From Lactifluus volemus (lineage: Eukaryota; Basidiomycota; Agaricomycetes; Russulales; Russulaceae), in contig WTXI01000467.1 of the NCBI GenBank assembly GCA_022376515.1, positions 1 through 23,163 of the forward strand: DNA of 23,163 bases. Direction: 5' to 3'. Positions within the stretch are counted from its first letter, which is position 1, and each line of letters starts with the position of its first letter. Shown here piece by piece: positions 20,346 through 23,163 of the stretch. A program made the position numbers and the translations under genes. The notes beneath the pieces were generated by a model. It was given only the letters and a program-made list of their open reading frames with translations, searched no databases and was not told where the DNA came from.

Positions 20346-23163
20346 GGTCGATGTGAAATACCCCACTCTTCTCATCGGCCAGGAAGTCACGAAATGAGGT
20401 GTGGAGAGGGATGATCGGGAGGGTATCGTCGGATGAGGTCACGTTACTGAGAAGTGAGCCAAGGTGACGGAGCATCTCAACAACGCATTCCGAATCCTCG
20501 GGGTCAGGGTTCGGGGTCATCCTGGGGTGCATGTCGTCGCAGAGTAGTCAAAGAACGGATGGAAAGGGAACGAAGCAGCAAAAAGCTGCCCCATCACGGA
20601 ACGAAATAGGGTCTGTGCTGCAACCGGTTTGAAGTACCCTTCCAGAACTTCTCCATATAGCTGGTCCAAAGGATCTTGCCCATCCCGACCTCGAGAGTGC
20701 CCCAATAGACGCTGTATCACCTGCTTCTTGCTAAACCCAAAGCTAGGAGGAGGATGTTTATAGCCCGGAAGCAACGGCTGCCCACTGAAACAATCCTTCC
20801 GCTGCTCCTTTGCGAGTTAACACCATGTCGTTCGAACAGGTTCAAAGGGAGTTCGCTCCGGAGATATAACCCAATATCTTGCTCCGTCTTTGCAGCCAGT
20901 TTGTGATCGTCCATATAGAGGGTGCGTACGGACAACGCATTACAGAACGCATGTTCGATGCCGTTCTCCGGCCTCGAGGTGATGAGGATACGGAAATTGG
21001 ATGGCAACTCGAACAGATGTTGAGCTAGAAACTTGTGCAACCCGTTTGACCGATCGATCACCACTCTCATCCAACGCATCGATCACGATAAGGATTGGGT
21101 CGCTAGACTGAATGTTCTTGACTGGTTCGAGGAGAAGGGATTCGAAGAGTGTGCGATAATGTCGAGTATTACGAAGAGACGGATCATTCTTCAGTACCTT
21201 CCCGAGAGCTAATTTGAACGGAGGATAGCGATCGGAGAGATCGCGAGCGAGTGTCGTGAACAGCTGGTAAGCTTCATCTTTGGATCCCTCTTTCCGCAAA
21301 AACGCGAAGTAAGTGCAGAGGCACTTATTCTGGAATAGACGTGCGACCTCATGTGCGATTGAAGACTTTCCTGTGCCTGCTTGGCCGAGGAGCACGAGCC
21401 CACGTTGAGATTCAGGACTCTCGACCCACTTGACGATATGATCCAAAAAGTCTTCGCGTGTGCCCGGAAGACAGCGCTTCCCATGCCATATCGCCAGCCT
21501 CCTTTATAAGGCAATTCTCTGATTTTTGCGTCCAATTCTTTGTGCCCTCGTCAGGAAGATTATCGACAAGTATTACCATTAGGACTACGCACCAGCTTCT
21601 AGCACAGCAATCCCAGTGACGACAGCAGTACGCGCGAGGAAATTATCTCGCAGTCGAGCGAGGCTTGTGCGGTACTCATCAATTTTCGCATCAACTTGCT
21701 CAGGACATTCTTCAAAGTCCGCTTTCCTGAAAATCAAATGTTCATGACGAATGCCAATAAGAGAGGTCAAGACGACGTACCGACTTGCACATCTCCGCAT
21801 ACGATATGATAAATTGGCACATTCCGAGACGCACTCCAGCATCTCATCCAGGATTCTTGCCTGAGTGACGCTGGTTCCATTCTTCAAGGCATCCGCCTCC
21901 CTTGCAAATTCAAACCATCCTGTATGCCTTGAGTAGTGTTTGGACGTTGTCGTCACGCTGAAGCTGGAGTAGCAAAGTCTGGCGATTGATGAAACCATTG
22001 AACGCTCCCTGTCCTCCTCAAGGCATGGAGACACACCTCGGGAATCTTTGAGAGCAGCTTCCATGCTATGTGCATGGGGGAGCAACTGAAGCGCGAAAGC
22101 TAGCTCAGCAAAGCAAAGGTGGCAAAATCGATGTGAGACATACATCTGCGATTGGACCGATAGCGTCGAGTACTTGCTTGATAACACCAATCGCACCCTT
22201 CCATGCCGTCATCGTATCCATACCTTTCATGGCTTCCTCGGCACGATCGACAGTACGTGAGATCTCCGTGGCCATCTTGTACTGGTCCCACAGGAGTATT
22301 CCCCGGTAGGAAGGTCACCAGGACGTGCACCACCTCCTTCAGCACCAGATTGTCCAGTGCTGTCGTTGTAGGACTTGGGTAGTGGCTGTCGCATTTAGAG
22401 AGTTCGTCGACGGTGATAGTCAAGAGGAGTGTGGCCGGCTCTCTTAAGTGTCTACCAGGTCCATCGGCACTGCTGAAAACTATCTCGATTCTACATGTAG
22501 GATGCTCAGCAAGCGCATGAGTAAGAATTCGAAGGAATAGACGGACCGCGTCGAGCTTCGCAGGTGATCTCCTGCCTTCCGAGAAGGATGTCTGTCCGCA
22601 CGGTCCTCTTCGCATAAAGAGATATTGTAATACTGGAGAGTGGTGGTAAAGCACTGCAGGAGAGTCAGTTGGACCTGGATATAAAAATCCGACACTGGCA
22701 GCTCTCACAATGCATCAACTTTTTCGTTCCACTCCACGTGCTGCGCCACGCTCTGCCTCGATCGTGTCTGCCATGTATTCTTCCCGTTGGTCACTGTAAC
22801 ATAAAATGTCTCTCTTTACCCGGAGGACTTTAAGACGAGGAAGATTGTGCGCCCTAGGACTGACAAGAGGGAGAGATTTAGTACTGATCAGAGTAGAATT
22901 ACTAAGATAGGTACCAGTGACCTCGAGCTGGGGTATACTCGATTGCATTCCGCTGGCCTGGTCGCTGATCGCGCTAATCAAAGGCAATTATCTAGTAAAT
23001 ACTAGAATCGAAAACGAAGATGAAGTGACTGATGTACCCGATTCCGGAGTTTGGAGGATCTGGCTATAGTAATGGTTAACAGGAGCATCGGCATCAGGCG
23101 TGAAAGGCGTTGTATTCGGTTGTGAAGAGCCATCGTAAAATGAAGTGAGAAGTTGAGACAAGC
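20346..23163. repeat. Tandem unit 3, first 2.8 kb only
   Basis: Matches the start of units 1 and 2, covering the linker, NACHT and N-terminal exons of copy C plus about 200 bp of its upstream block. It is cut by the right edge of the window, so the array probably extends further. Confidence 0.85.

Larger units (their letters stand above)
17539..22948 (-). pseudogene. NACHT-WD40 STAND (NLR-like) gene, copy C, multiple frameshifts
   Basis: Third paralogue and the only complete one that keeps the ATG (22948-22946). Exon 1 is 22948-22915, with 55-nt introns at 22914-22860 and 22708-22654. Exon 2 lacks three single bases compared with A, all in homopolymer runs. The third intron's donor is changed from GT to AT (22518-22517). 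The NACHT contains GQAGTGKSS, ILIVIDALDES and RILITSRPENG; frame is lost at its entry (near 21485) and just after Walker B (near 21050). The linker holds PEDSECVVEMLRHLGSLLS and the ADEKSGVFHIDLGRAHR run, then a 56-nt intron (19997-19942). Fourteen WD40 repeats follow (about 19710-17880). The C-terminus is the best preserved of the set, ending in WIAGKDRTEVDLSKFVYG and a stop at 17541-17539. Expected intact product is roughly 1,600 residues. As for B, decay and sequence error cannot be separated here. Confidence 0.75.

Overview
The window looks like fungal nuclear DNA, most likely from an Agaricomycete (mushroom-forming basidiomycete). The grounds are short GT..AG introns of about 47-60 nt, large NACHT-WD40 (STAND/NLR-like) genes of the kind expanded in those fungi, and decayed Ty1/copia sequence between them. 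No rRNA, tRNA, CRISPR array or bacterial-type operon was seen.

The dominant structure is a direct tandem repeat of a 10.1-10.2 kb unit. Base 1 corresponds to bases 10125 and 20346, so the window holds two full units (10124 and 10221 bp) and the start of a third. Each unit carries one minus-strand NLR-like gene and about 4.7 kb of spacer. Copy A (1-2628) is cut by the left edge and lacks its WD40 part here. Copies B (7385-12737) and C (17539-22948) run full length.

Splicing worked out by hand gives a C2-like N-terminus, a low-complexity linker, an alpha-helical domain, a NACHT NTPase, a helical linker, fourteen WD40 repeats (two seven-bladed propellers' worth) and a conserved C-terminal tail. 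None of the three copies reads cleanly. Each has its own single-base indels, many in homopolymer runs, so decay and uncorrected sequencing error are both possible. B has also lost its start codon, and C has lost a splice donor and gained a 74-bp insert in the WD40 array.

The spacers hold a conserved block upstream of each start, then strongly diverged sequence, then a plus-strand copia reverse transcriptase/RNase H relic present in both units. After that come unit-specific segments. Unit 1 alone has a 464-bp segment flanked by CACCCT with a C-ending-codon gene relic. Unit 2 alone has about 0.6 kb carrying a spliced plus-strand gene of unknown function that converges on the 3' end of copy C.

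The most interesting reading is a locus that keeps generating NLR variants. The copies are mosaics of one another, introns are as conserved as exons, and the WD40 repeats differ mainly at positions expected to line the propeller surface. This resembles the HET-E/NWD non-self recognition families of Podospora, but function here is inference.
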